From Telmatactis stephensoni (Eukaryota; Cnidaria; Anthozoa; Actiniaria; Isophelliidae): DNA of 64,000 nt. The stretch is from assembly GCA_029948255.1 (NCBI GenBank), contig JALIZF010001618.1, positions 124,001 to 188,000 of the forward strand, read 5' to 3'. The notes beneath the pieces were generated by a model, which was not told where the DNA came from, made no database searches, and saw only the letters and a list, made by a program, of their open reading frames with translations. Numbering within the stretch: the first letter of the stretch is position 1; each line of letters begins with the position of its first letter. Position numbers and translations under genes: made by a program. Of this stretch, positions 23,790 to 36,330 are shown piece after piece.

Positions 23790-24890
23790 TAAATATTGCA
23801 AGGGACCTAATGTTGCTATTAAACTTTAAAAATATGCTGCATTTTTTTAAGAGAGTATGTGAGGAAGTTTAGGCCCAGCACAGCTACGACGTCTTACCAG
23901 GCCAGCCATGTGCCCTATCAAATAGGTGTACATGCCCAAACAACCAGAGCCAGCTGAATAATATGGCTCTAACTATAACACATTCCTCCAGGCTTGGATG
24001 GAGCCAATTTTATTGGGCTTTATTTATCCACCCACTTATTCTTCCCTAGGATTTTATAGCACTTTGTAACTGTAGGAAAGACTGTTTAGCATTCTAATTA
24101 AAGTAAAATGATCCGTTCTAATGTCGATGGATGGGATTTTAGCATGCGATGTAATACTAATTCTGCCCCGAAGAAAATATTTCGGATCATTAGAAAAAAC
24201 AAAGGAATCTGATCAATTTAGAACGCTTTGTACCGAGTTTAACATTTAATTATATTTTCTTCGAGGGTGTCTCTACATGCTCGTGTTCCAGTATTTACCT
24301 GTAGAATTTTTAGTAACAGGTGCTGAACGTGCATTCTAGTGACGCTCAAAATAAATAACAAGTGCAAATAAATAATAAGTGCAACTTCTATATTAAGAAT
24401 AAATTGAACACCTCTTTTCGAACGTCTTTAACATCATAGTCTCCTCTATTTAACAATATTGTATCATTTTATGTACAATTATTTTTCTATGATCTTTGCA
24501 ACCTACTGCGATTAGTTGACAACCTACTTTAACCGCTATTACGGTACGTTATATTACTGTAAACATTGTAAGGGACCTAATGATACTATCTTTTAAAAAA
24601 TATATTGCAATTTTTTTGAAGACACTACGTAAGGAAGTTTAGGCCTAGCTCACAAGTATTACCAACCAGCCATGTGCCGTACCAAATAGGTGCATGCTAT
24701 TTTATAATAGCCCAAGCATACCAGATCAGAGCCAGCTAAATAATATGGCTCTAACTAAAACCCATTTCCACCAGACTTGGATGCATGGAGCCAATTTAAT
24801 TGGGCTTTAATTATCCACCCACTTCTTCTTCCCTAAGATTTTATGGCTTTCTGTAACTCAATAGGAAAAACTGCTTAGCATTTTAAGTAA
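23790..24890 (+). repeat. Two direct copies of an arm-internal repeat unit
   Basis: The block starting GCAAGGGACCTAATG and passing through CAGAGCCAGCT and TATCCACCCACTT occurs at about 23800-24090 and again at about 24560-24890. Related copies are at 30360-30600 and 31080-31260 (inverted) and 29755-29890 (direct), and an associated block ending GCTATTACGGTACGTTATATTA is at 22390-22450, 24480-24555, 30650-30720 and 31250-31310. The repeat multiplied inside the duplication. Confidence 0.7.
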
Positions 24891-24904
24891 TATCTAAAAA
24901 TCGA

Positions 24905-24980
24905 GCAGGAGTGTTTTATCGTGGATATAGACACGAGGCCGTAGGCCGAGTGTTTATATCCACGATAAAACACGATCAGC
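24905..24980. repeat. Hairpin GTGTTTTATCGTGGATATA
   Basis: GTGTTTTATCGTGGATATAG and its complement flank GAGGCCGTAGGCC, a short perfect foldback. No corresponding hairpin was noticed in the right arm. Confidence 0.6.
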
Positions 24981-25574
24981 GAGTTTTTTAAATGATTTCT
25001 AAAACCCATCATTTGAAAGTATTATAGCAATGAATTTATGAAAAAATCCATTTATTTTTTATTTTATTTATATATTTATTTTTTTTCACAACTTTATTGG
25101 ACAAACCATAACTAAAATACAAGAATTAAAGGAAGAAAAAAAAATCAACAAAACAAAGGCACTGTCCAAGAGGTGGGTACAAACGGGACACGAAGTCCCA
25201 TGCGAGGTACCCGCCTTGACTAAAGTAACTAAAAACTAGAAAGATATCCTCCCCAAACCCTAAAATAGAAAGCATTGAGAATATTTTATGCAGCTATCAA
25301 AAACTAGCAGTGCTGGGACCCATGTGCCAGCACGTTCCAGCCACAGGAAGATCCTTCATGCCGGTCTAACTATGGCAAGAACATGTTGGCACATAGCTGA
25401 AGAAATAAGCTTATCATTTTTTCGTACATATAGGCATGCGCAGAATAATCAAATTTTCATCCCACACGTAAAAAGAATTCTTAACAGCAGAATATAGATT
25501 GGCATGACTCTCATTAAAAGTTTCGTCGGTACTGTACGAGGTCAATGATCCCACAACTATACTGAGACCTTGTA

Positions 25575-25670
25575 CTGATATAACACTCATGCATAAACAT
25601 GAGTGTTTTATCAGAGTTAGTTAAAACACTCATGTTTATGCATAAGTGTTTATATCTGGTATAAAGGTCT
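25575..25670. repeat. Hairpin around ACACTCATGTTTATGCATAA
   Basis: ATAAACATGAGTGTTTTATC faces AACACTCATGTTTATGCATA in nested inverted orientation. It is a small foldback repeat without coding sequence. Confidence 0.6.
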
Positions 25671-26699
25671 CAACAGGTGACGAAATGAGAGTCTTCAATT
25701 GGTCTATTTGCTTATGAATTATTAATGAGTTTTAGAAGTAAAATAAGATGACCGATTCTATTTTCGATGGAGAATGGGGGGGGGGGGGGGGGGTAAGCAT
25801 GCGATGTAATACTAATTCTGCTACGTAGAAAATATTTTGGGTCATTAGAAAAAAAGCTGATCAATTTCGAACTCTTTGTACCGAATTTAACATTTCATTT
25901 TATTTTCTGCAAGGCTGTCTCAAAATGCTCCTGTATTCACCTGTATTTACCTAGAATAGCCTTTTAGTATTTTTTTCGAGTCATAGAATTGAAACAGAAA
26001 ATAAATTTGGTCATTATTATGGGAAGTCGGGGTAAGGCCACATGCACTCGACTTAGGTTTCCCCGGCTATCGGAGGTCAGTTTTATTGCAGAAGGGCGCG
26101 GAGAAGCAAAATGTACCATTTTTGTGTAGCAAGTTAAATTGCAAAGCAATCAGTTTTGAGAATATTTGTACAGCGGAAGGAAGTTTGCAGACTGTTTTCC
26201 AGGCATAAAGCTGATCGATCATAGCAGTTTTCATTTTCGGATAAGGATTTCGCTTTTTTATTGTTTTTAAAGAGGTTAAAGAAGCCACCAGACCTTGGAA
26301 AATGAGGAAGTTCGTTTTTATGGTATATTCTTCCTGGAATTCTCAAATACCACTGAAAAAATGTTCTCTCTCTCTAAAGTCCATGATGATTTAAGGGCTC
26401 TGTTGAGAGACTCATATCTGAAATATCTAGCTTTAAAACTCCATCAATATTTTTCGATTCCTTCCTTCCTTCCTCACTTTCTTTCACACCGTCCCTCGGT
26501 TTCTTCGATCAGTTGTTCGTTATTCGTTCACCGTATTCTAGTGACGCTAAAATCCAATAAATGGAGCTTCTATATTATGGATTATTATGGTAAAATTAGT
26601 TGTGAAAGTTTAGTATCTGACGGACGCTTACTAGTGGAGACATTTTGTTCATATTTCTGACAATGTTTTCGATCTAGCAATTCAAGGTTTACTGTGAGC

Positions 26700-26995
26700 C
26701 AGCTAGAACAAAATATTCTGCTTAGAAATAATTCTAGAAATACTTCTTCCGTTAGAAAGCTTTAGGATATCTACACCTCTGAAAACGGATCGAACTGAGA
26801 AAGGAACCAAGGGATGGTGTGAGAAAAGAAAGAAAGTGAGGAAGGAAGGAAGGAAAAAGAGGGGAAGAGGAAAGAAGGGAGGTGTAAACGAAGGAAGGAA
26901 CGAACACTGACTTGAAATATGTTGATAACCTTGAGACATGCATATATGCCTGAGAACGGCGCAGTGAAGTCAAAGTAAAAGTGGTACAAAGAGGA
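26700..26995 (-). repeat. CTTCC-rich dispersed repeat
   Basis: On the minus strand it reads TTGTACCACTTTTACTTTGA, then CTTCC-rich tracts and a CACTTTCTTTC segment. Relatives are at 21960-22200 (+), 26440-26600 (+) and 31500-31735 (-). Long open frames here (Ser/Phe/Leu-rich) are low-complexity artefacts. Confidence 0.6.
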
Positions 26996-27589
26996 GTTGT
27001 ACTTGTAATATTTTTTTACTATTTACGGAGTTATGCCCAAAAAATAAATAAGTAAAAAAAATCCTCAGCTGCTTTTTGAATATTGACTATTTATCTTAAA
27101 CTTTTACCTTATTTGTCTTAAAAATTATACCGTTTTAAAAAAGAAAGATGTTTTATTTTGCGTACCAAAAAATTTCAGAAATCGGTTGCTATTGACCTGT
27201 TCAAAATTTAAGCTAAACAATCGAGTCTCCGCCACGATAAATACCCGCATTGGGATGCGATGCACTCGCCGGATGCCATGTGATGCATAAGTTCAAGTTC
27301 AAGTTTCAGTGCACGTGGAAACTTAGTCCAGAACTGGGACCCACTTTTCTCAATAACAAATATATAAATTAAAGAACGATCGAAAAAATAATTGATCGTT
27401 AAAGACAGTAGAAGTTAGAGACATGAGAAGATGTTATCAGATGTTCTTTAGAAACCAAATGTCGTAAATATTTATCTCTCGGATATCTTCTTCGGGTTTG
27501 CACCTGTCTCAGTGACAGCATCAGATTACTCTCAATTACTCTCCATCGTAGATTGCTCATAAATGTATTGTGCATTTAATATTATAATA

Positions 27590-28135
27590 CAGAAGAAATT
27601 TTCGCATTAATATATATTATATCATAGAAGTGTCAAAATTTTCTGAACTTTGGAAATTCAGAAATTTTTGCATTAGTATATATTATAATACAGAATGTTA
27701 AATTTTCTAAACTTTCTACGAACTGTCGAAAGCACGAAGTCTCACTAAGCACTCAAATCGTTTTTCCGATTTCTTTACGATCAGAAGATGCCTCATGGTT
27801 GTCCTGGAAGTTGTTGCCTCTCTCGTTTGTCTCTCTCGTTTGTTTAGTTGGCTTTCTTGCTTGGTTAGTTTCTCGTTTGTTTGGCTTTCTTGCTTGGTTA
27901 GTTCCATGCAATTTTCGCATCGGTATATATTATAATACAGGATGTCAAATTTTCTGAACTTCGGAAATTCAGAAATTTTCGCATCAGTATATATTATAAT
28001 ACAGAATGTCAAATTTTCTGAACTTCGGAAATTCAGAAATTTTCGCATCGGTATATATTATAATACAGAATGTCAAATTTTCTGAACTTCGGAAATTCAG
28101 AAATTTTCGCATCAGTACATATCATAATACAGAGA
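27590..28135 (+). repeat. 64-bp tandem repeat in the duplication spacer
   Basis: Units containing GAAATTTTCGCATC, GTATATATTATAATACAG and TTTTCTGAACTTCGGAAATT recur at exactly 64-bp spacing (CGCAT at 27916, 27980, 28044, 28108), with two more diverged units before an unrelated 190-bp interruption at about 27717-27905. The spacer from 28140 to 29351 shows no gene I can support. Confidence 0.9.
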
Positions 28136-29894
28136 ATAACGTTTGGAAAATATTGCTTCTATTAGTACTAATGTAAAAAATTTAAACATTTCTGAATTTG
28201 TAATTCCCGGCAAATTATGTGTCAGATATTTATCAAGACTCTTTTGGCTGCCAGGGAGCGATACATAAACTTTAATCAGTTAGTTTTATAATCATTACTA
28301 ACACTGTTTGTGATTGTTTGAAAAAGCAATATATTTCATAGCTATCAGTGAATAAAATGTACTTGTACATTTCTAAAACTTGTGTTGTCGTAGTCAGTTA
28401 GTTTTATAATCATTGCCAACACTGAGCCGTTTGTGATCAGTGTTTGAAAAATTGCTTTAATTTACTCAAGGTGCTAAATATTTTGAACTGTGTGTTTCCG
28501 ACACTGAACCTGGAGAATTATGTTCTGTAGTTCAATATTGAAGGTCAACTAGCAGTGTTCGTCACACAACGCACAGGAGATAGACAAGAAACATTTGATA
28601 TATCAATTAAGCGGTGTACTTTCGTGAGTTTTAGGGGTTAACAGTTCTGCTAACGTGGATACACCAGCTATTTTCTGCTCGCAGCATTTCACTTTCTATT
28701 GGAAACGGCTAGTTTAACAATACTTTTTCACGAGCCGGACTATCGTTTCATTCGAAATCTCCGATGTCAATAATTGAAAAATATACAAACAAGAGAATTT
28801 TACTTATCTGCCATGTATATATTTGTTAAGTATTGAAACATTTGAAACCTACTTTTGGTAGTAAAATTTTCACTCTCATTACGGTGTCGACAGATACAAA
28901 GCTCATTTCCGGAACGCGGAAACTGGACCGTTTGCTGATGTATCGACCTCCTGATTGGACAACTGATACAATGGGAACGGAATGTTACGCTCGGGTCAGC
29001 AGCCGTTTGTGGGGAGGATTCGCCTGGTGTGACGAGACTAAAAACGGCTGCGAAGGAGACTAAGTGCGATCACTCTCGTTTCATCTTGACCTCTAAAATC
29101 TCACAAATCAAATTGACTGGGACTATATTAATATACTTATGCTATGTCTGTCAAATTAAAGAAAAATCAAGAATTGATGTGTTATTTGTAGTCACTTTAA
29201 GAGTTATCACACTTGATACGCGGTTGTTTAATGATGTGACTCATGGGCTCCTGTCAGAGAAAACCACGTAGACTGCTAAAATTCATCATTTAGATGGTGG
29301 ACACAACACACGAAATTCCAAGAATTTGGGCTGTTCTTGGTAAGGTGGCCCGCGGGTATTTATCGTGGCGGAGACTCGATTGTTTAGCTTGATAAAACAT
29401 ATTTCTTTTAAAACGGTATAACTATATTCTAATTAAAAGCAAAATATAATGATATAGGGGAAACCTAAGTCGAGTGCATGTGGCCTTACCCCGACTTCCC
29501 ATAATAATGACCAAATTTCTATTCTTTTTCTATGACTCGAAAAAAATACTAAAAGGCTATTCTAGGTAAATACAGGTGAATACAGGAGCATTTTGAGACA
29601 GCCTTGTAATTGCAGAAAATAAAATGAAGTGTTACACTCGGTACAAAGCGTTCGAAATTGATCAGGTTCCTTCCTTTTTTCTAATGAAAATAGAAAAAAT
29701 AGGAAATAGAATTGGTTAATTTATTTTTTAAGTAAAATGATCCGTTCTAATTTCGATGGATGGGATTTAGCACATCCAGGCTTGGATGAAGCCAATTTAA
29801 TTGGGTTTTAATTATCCACCCACTTCTTCTAATACCCTAAGATTTTATGGCATTCTGTAACTCAATAGGAAAAACGTCTTAGTATTTTAATTAA

Positions 29895-30345
29895 AAGGGG
29901 ATTTTTTTCAAGTTCGAGCAGTGAACGACAAAAACTCCTGAGTTGAAGAATAGCTGTTGTACAGAATTAAAATCATTTCGGTCAGAAAGTTTAAGTGGTT
30001 TGTAAGTAGTTTTGGCTGATGAAAGTTGAATCAAAGTGTTAATCCAAAACGAAAATTTGGATCGAAAATTAGGCCTTCATTTGCTCATTTGCTGTATGTT
30101 TTCTTTATATTCAGCTTGCAAAAGCTTAATCCCAACACAACGTCAAGAAAAAGTCTTGTACAGTTCAAAAATCTGTTTTAAACAGGTATTTTATCTTGGT
30201 ACATCCGTTTATTTTAAACCGGTAGAAAAGGGATTTGAGTGTTAATCCAGAACGAAAATGTGGATTAAAAAACTCGCACGAAGGTCTAGTTTTTGCCGTT
30301 TTTTGCCATTATTGCTCGTCATTGAAAAAAAGTATCCTCTTAATT
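29895..30345 (-). repeat. Dispersed repeat, second copy at 42375-42845
   Basis: Shared phrases include AACTGTTGTACA, GTTTTAAACAGG, TTTGAGTGTTAATC, CTAGTTTTTG and CCATTATT plus CTCGxxATTGAAAAAA. The terminal phrase also occurs alone at 20380-20460 (inverted) and 33095-33175, so this is a mobile family whose superfamily I cannot name. Confidence 0.6.
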
Positions 30346-33300
30346 AGAATGCTAAACAGTTTTTCCTACATTTACAAAGGGCTATAAAATCCTAGGGAAG
30401 AAGAGGTGGGTGGATAAATAAATCCCAATTAAATTGGCTCCATCCAAGCCTGGAGGAATGTGTTATAGTTAGAGCCATATTATTCAGCTGGCTCTGGTGT
30501 GCTTAGGCATATACACCTATTTGATAGGGCACATGGCTGGCCTGGTAAGACGTCGTGGCTTAAACTTCCTCGCATAGTTTCTTAAAAAATTGCAACATAT
30601 TTTAAAACTGTAATAGCAATATTAGTTCCTTGCAATGTTTACAGTAATATGACGTACCGTAATAGCGGTTAAAGTAGGTTGTCAACTAATCGCAGTAGGT
30701 TGCAAAGATCATAGAAAAATAATTGTACATAAAATGATCCAATATTGTGAAATAGAGGAGATTATGATGTTAAAGACGTTCGAAAAGAGGTGTTCAATTT
30801 ATTCTTAATATAGAAGTTGCACTTATTATTGTTATTTATTTTGAGCGTCACTAGAATGCACGTTCAGCACCTGTTACTAAAAATTCTACAGGTAAATACT
30901 GGAACACGAGCATGTAGAGACACCCTCGAAATAAAATATAATTAAATGTTAAACTCGTTACAAAGCGTTCTAAATTGGTCAGATTCCTTTGTTTTTTCTA
31001 ATGATCCGAAATATTTTCTTCGGGGCAGAATTAGTATTACATCACGTGCTAAAATCCCATCCATCGAAATTAGAATGGATCATTTTACTTTAATTAGAAT
31101 GCTAAACAGTTTTTCCTACAGTTACAAAGTGCTATAAAATCCTAGGGAAGAATTAAGAGGTGGGTGGATAAATAAAGCCCAATTATTAAAAAATTGCAAC
31201 ATATTTTTAAAGTTTAATAGCAACATTAGGTCCCTTGCAATATTTACAGTAATATAACGTACCGTAATAGCGGTTAAAGTAGGTTGTCAACTAATCGCAG
31301 TAGGTTGCAAGGATCATGGAAAAATAATTGTACATAAAATGATACAATTGTGTTAAATAGAGGAGATTATGGTGTCAAAGAGGTGTTCAACTTATTTTTA
31401 ATATAGATCACATATTGTGATTTATTTTTAGCATCACTAGAATATAACATTTTATAATATAGAAGTTGCACTTATGGTTCTTTACTTGATCGTCACTAGA
31501 ATACACGTATTCGAAAACATGCAGGGAACGAATAATGAACAATCGAAGGAACCAAGGAAGGGTGTAAGAAAGAAAGTGAGGTACGAAGGAAGGAAAAGTT
31601 GGGCGAACAAAGAAGACAGTTAGGAACAAAGGAAGGAAGGAAGGAACACTTGAAGAATGTTGACCACAACCTTGAACCATGTATATGAGCCTTAGAACGG
31701 CGCTGTGAAGTAATAAAGTAAAAGTGGTACAAATGAAGAGATACACCAGTATTTTTTAACTATTAAAGTGCTAATTAAAAATGAATAGAGCTATCAAAGT
31801 AAACTGCCTTGTTACACCCAAGCCAGATATCAAGGTACTCAAGGTACTCATTTTATAAGCATTATTCTCGTGGGTGCATGAATGCTTCTCGTTCATTCTT
31901 CTCTTTCGATCCTATTTGTTGTCACCATTTTCGTTCTTCTCTTACTAACACAACTTCGTGTCAGTCAAATATTTCTCTTTTTGTTGAAAGCATTATGCTC
32001 GTTGTTGTATTCGTTCTTCTCTTTCATTCTAACTCAACTTACAGCTTTTTGCCACACTAGAGGTGTGGATGTAATCATGAGTGTACTTTATTCATTCTTC
32101 TTAATTTTTTATTTCTCTCTTTTCCAGTTTTTTATTGTAACTCTTCGAATATTTTCTTTTATTGTCTCGTTTCCGAGTCAAGATTTCAGTTTTGTCTTAT
32201 ACACTCTATTTTGATTTTCGTAGTTATTTTTTGGACACTTTATTTTGTATAGTTTTTGCGTATTCGTTGTCGTTCGTTCTTAAGTGCCCCAACGATTGGA
32301 GGAAGGGAGATAGCAAGGGAAGAAGAAAGAAAGAAAGCAAGGAAGAAAGGAAGGAAGGGGGAACGAACGAAGTGTACTCGTTGATGCTTACGGCTTAATT
32401 TGCGACGACATTGGTTTTTAAACCCTTTAAGCTGGCTCGTACCTATTGATTTGTTTATCAGGCATGAATTTCAAACGCGCCTTTTTACATCAAACCGCCT
32501 TGTCCGATTTCAAGCCTTGAACTTTATACCGGTATTGATTTTTCTGCGGATTCGATCAAATATTTTGAGATATCAATTATAAATCATTTCTCTGAACATC
32601 CATGATTCTGACGAAAGTAAATGAAATAAGCGCCTTAAATTTATTTATTTATTATAACCTTAAATTTATTATTTAAAGAGTTTAAAGAGCAATATCGCTG
32701 CAAATTTTGAAAATTCGATCATTAGCCACTTTCATACCGTGAAGACTGGGTACGAGTCCCTCAAATTTTGACGATGGTAACGCAAAACTCATATAGTCAG
32801 AAAGAGCACATCGAGCTATATAAAATCCCGAAGTTTGGTGTTAATCGGTTTAATATTGAATAACTAACAGCCGTGCAAAAATGCTAGAATTTACAAAGAA
32901 ATGTATGGTTGTAGGGACATTTGTGGACATTTGTCCCTACAACCATACATTTCTTTGTAAAATCTAGCATGTTTGAACTGCTGTATCTCTTTCAATGTAT
33001 ATCCGATTAACATCAAACCTCGGGATTATATACAGCTCCATGTGCTCTTTCTGACATCAATTTTTAACCAGTACTAGAAAATTTCGGATTAAAACTCGCA
33101 CGAAGGTCTAGTTTTTGGCGCTTTTCGCCATTATTGCTTGTCATTGAAAAAAATATCCTCTTCATATTCAATGTTTTATATTTTAGTATGCAAATTAGGA
33201 CACTTCAAGTCTACACGATGCATGCTATACCCGAATAAAATAAAAATTGTCTTTTAGCTTAAAGACATAAAGAAAAATTAGTTTCATATGCAATAACATA

Positions 33301-33851
33301 CCACTAAAGAACACCTTCAGTGCCTCGATCTGTAGCGTGGAGTCATTTGGCCCGCAAAACCGTATCATTCTAAGTTGTCGTTATTACCGCTCGAACTTCT
33401 AAAGGACTGATATAAAGTTTGAGCCAGCCCAAAACTCTGGAACTCTTATCTTGATAAGTGTCACTTTCATAGATCTCAAAATATAATATTTTTTACCTTC
33501 GTGGACTTCGGAACGCACCAAAAAATTGCAACATAGCTGACAAGTCAAAGATATTTGTAACCAAATTTAGAAACTTGCATGCCTTCTTGGCATAAGCTCG
33601 TCAGTTTCAAAACAGATTCCAGTCAAAACGTGGATATTTTATGCGTTTACTTTTTGAACCACTTTTTGCTAGCTTTCTTTACATGTTGATAGCGGATGTG
33701 ACGTCACAATATCCAACAATGCTGAATGGTTGTTAGCCTAGCAAACTGACGAAGGTTATCCCAGGGATAACTTATAACTGGCCTTCTGACCTCATAAGAC
33801 GCATATTAATTCTAAGATTTCTTTGTTGGTTGGTTTGGACATATCATTTAA

Positions 33852-34673
33852 AGACGTTCGCGGGCATTGTTCACGCGCACTTTTACTGCGCGGGCTAGCG
33901 CGCGCGCTCAACAAAATCCAAGATGGCGGCCGTAAAACAATATTTTTTTCGATAATTTCTTTTTTTCTTTTTTTGAAGAAAATATTGTTCAAGTTTGTAG
34001 GAAAAATTACAATAATTCAAGGTTGAAAAAAATTATTTGGATTGAAAAAGCGCAGAAAAAAGAAAGAAAAAAGACAAAAAGGAACCCACGAAACCCACTA
34101 GTCCCCACTCGGTTTTCAAGATGGCGAGCGGATTGCCGGATTTTGACGAGAAAAGCGTGAAATATTTCGAAAACGAAGCCCGTTGCCCCCCCCCCCCTTT
34201 TTTTGTTTTGGAAATGAAGCTATTAACATTCTCTACAATATATGTCGAAACAAAAAAAAACTGAACGTTGAGTTTTGAATGAGATCAAGTTTACCAAAAA
34301 AATCGAGATGTAAACGAGTTCGAAAATGACTGCAACGCGCCGATTTAAAAGCTCATAATTATCTCCGATATTCTCTTTAAAGCACCAATTCATATCCAAA
34401 ATGTCAAGCGACAATTTGTAGTTGATATCCAATTCTTTTTCTAGCGATTTTTAATTTTGAAGTTCAATAAATGAGGTGTTGTTGAGCAGTATTATGTTTC
34501 GCATAACGCGCGCGAATTTTTACAAAACATACCCTGCTTGTCAAGTGATTTACGAAAAAACGAAGCCCGTACCCCCCTTTTTTATTAATAATTTTGAACA
34601 CCAATACAATGTAGTTTGCCCATGTGAAGTTTAAAACAAATCTGAACGTTAACTCCTTTACCCGCGAATGTCA
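33852..34673. mobile_element. TTAA-flanked non-autonomous element (copy B, right arm)
   Basis: 822 bp between TTAA at 33848-33851 and 34674-34677, ends AGACGTTCGCGGGC and CCCGCGAATGTCA. The left arm keeps the empty site at about 19366-19385 with a single TTAA, which proves TTAA target duplication and that insertion followed the arm duplication. The body includes AATCCAAGATGGCGGC. A sister copy is at 61537-62348. Confidence 0.85.
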
Positions 34674-34689
34674 TTAACTTGTTTCATCT

Positions 34690-35245
34690 AACAAAAATGA
34701 CATCTATTGTACCGGGCCCTTGACCCATCATCAGGGTAAAATGAAGTAAACAACAAAATCAGTCGTTACAAAATCCACGCACGTCATTAGTGTAAAAACA
34801 ACAATGTCCTCGCACATTCACACAATAACAATCACAGCGCGAGCTACAACTAAGAATGTTTTTTATGTAATATAATGACATTTAATTTAATAAAGCGATA
34901 TAATTCTCTGGTAATTTTCGACCAGCGTCTCTGTTGAAGATAGCGTTCTTATTCTTCGAGATGTAGTAAGGTTCTGCTCATTTACGTTGGTGCCATCTGT
35001 TCTCTGACTCTAGGATCTTCGCCTTCTCCCATGAAATTGCATGTCCACAGTTGTGAGCATGTTCTAATAGCGCCGATCTCTCCCTCTTCTGAAGTCGTAT
35101 ACTCGCTTGATGTTCTTTGGTCCAAGGAAACCAACTGATTTTTTATTTCTTTTTTCCGATGTACAGTCTCACACTCACCACAAGGAATAGAATTTATATT
35201 GTAACAACTGATTTGTTGTTTCTTCATTTTACCCTGATGATGTGC
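34690..35245 (-). pseudogene. Penelope-like element GIY-YIG fragment (right arm)
   Basis: Inverted copy of the left-arm fragment, but longer: read on the minus strand it retains the section after GHAxxF that in Penelope-like elements encodes a segment resembling RESLHWHQRK...KNAIFNRD, here broken by stops and shifts. The downstream text CATTTTACCCTGATGATG is shared with the left copy, part of the element's 3' end. Confidence 0.7.
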
Positions 35246-35609
35246 CAAGGGTTGATAAAACAAGTTAAATGATAAGGCGCATATTTTTTTTCCGTTTGTG
35301 TAAGTTTCCCAATACTAACCAGCTGCATCTTTGATTTAAATTTTTCTCCTCTTTTTTATTATATTTAGCTTTGTGTTGTTGTTGTTGTTTTTTTTTCTTC
35401 ACATTGCTAAGCTTTCTAAATCCTTATGTATTTTCTTTGATCACTAAAAACCTTTCCAATCATTTTGTTGTACATGTCATGACCACATATTTTTACTCTT
35501 TGTCTTTTTCTATTTGCTTTCCTTCTTTTGTCTTCTGTTTTCGTTCAGTTTAACTTTAAAACTTAAACCCAATAAATCTTTTATTAATTTGCTTTAGCAT
35601 CTAGCAGCA

Positions 35610-36137
35610 ATGAAACTGGTGTTCGTGTTTGTTCTGCTTATTGGTGTTGTATTAGTGAATGAGGGTATCTCACAAGATGCATCAGGAGATTTAACTACCC
35701 AGCCACCGACAACTACATCAGAAGATATGTCAGGAGATTCAACTACCCAGCCACCGACAACTACATCAGGAGATTCAACTACCCAGCCACCGACAACTAC
35801 CCAGCCACCAACAACACCAGTATCAGAATGTATCTGTACGTGCCTTTCTCAGTGTCTTGGACATGAAAAAAGGGGCGTACGATTGGACAAAAAGCATCGG
35901 GGAGGACGGTCAAGACGAAGAATAAGAAGGTCTTGGTCAAGGCGAAGAAGAAGAAGGTCTTGGTCAAGGCGAAGAAGAAGAAGAACAACAACAACAACCA
36001 CCCAGCCACCAACAACTACCCAGCCACCAACAACTACCCAGCCACCAACAACTACCCAGCCACCGACAACACCAGTATCAGAATGTCTCTGTACGTGCTT
36101 TTCTACTTGTCTTGGATATGCATGCAACATTTGTTAA
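35610..36137 (+). CDS. Secreted Thr/Pro-rich, Arg-rich, Cys-motif protein, copy 2 (175 aa)
   Basis: Paralog of the gene at 17876-18541, in the right arm of the inverted duplication. It has the same signal peptide and the same CxCxCxxxC motifs (SECICTCLSQCLGH and SECLCTCFSTCLGYACNIC). It differs by fewer TTQPPTTTSGDMSGDS units before the first Cys motif, a longer and more regular Arg block (RRRRR with SWS interruptions), and a longer TTTQPP run before the second. Substitutions such as His to Tyr and Val to Ile near the C-terminus leave the frame intact. The leader up to the ATG (GCATCTAGCAGCAATG) is conserved in both copies, as is about 350 bp of upstream DNA, so both could share regulation. 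Confidence 0.7.
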   Translation: MKLVFVFVLLIGVVLVNEGISQDASGDLTTQPPTTTSEDMSGDSTTQPPTTTSGDSTTQPPTTTQPPTTPVSECICTCLSQCLGHEKRGVRLDKKHRGGRSRRRIRRSWSRRRRRRSWSRRRRRRTTTTTTQPPTTTQPPTTTQPPTTTQPPTTPVSECLCTCFSTCLGYACNIC

Positions 36138-36330
36138 GAAATACTCTTATAGCTTGGATGTACAGTCATGCGTAGGACTAGCCAAATCACAACAAAATGA
36201 CTGTGAAAGTTTTTAGACTCGTCGATATCTCAAGATGAAATTAAAGTGTTCAAAGCCCCACCCGGATCATGTATCTTTAATGTTTAAGCTTTCATTTGGT
36301 ATATATCTTATCAGTCTAATTAAAACTAGA

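Larger units (their letters stand above)
17683..27248 (+). repeat. Left arm of giant inverted duplication
   Basis: The outer edge at 17683 (TCTAGTTTTAATTAGACTGA) is the reverse complement of 36311-36330; the inner edge near 27248 (ATAAATACCCGC) pairs with 29352. In between, long tracts match the right arm in inverted order: the Thr-rich gene, the Penelope fragment, about 19,790-22,300 against about 31,400-33,730 (nearly identical by eye), then a more broken series to the inner edge. The left arm is longer because of insertions absent from the right, for example 19478-19785, 22451-23787 and about 26075-27100. Confidence 0.9.
29352..36330 (-). repeat. Right arm of giant inverted duplication
   Basis: Inverted partner of the left arm, 7.0 kb, with its own private insertion at 33852-34673 (the TTAA-flanked element). 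Paired open frames seen in both arms at 21,100-21,730 and 31,810-32,400 simply reflect DNA identity and carry no sign of coding constraint. The 2.1-kb spacer is 27249-29351. Confidence 0.9.

Noticed and set aside
27590..28135. CRISPR-like regular repeats
   Set aside because: Units are contiguous 64-bp tandem copies with no unique spacers, in a eukaryotic genome.
28833..29271. Two open frames (76 and 80 residues) in the palindrome spacer
   Set aside because: No recognisable domain, no homolog in the window and no splice logic.
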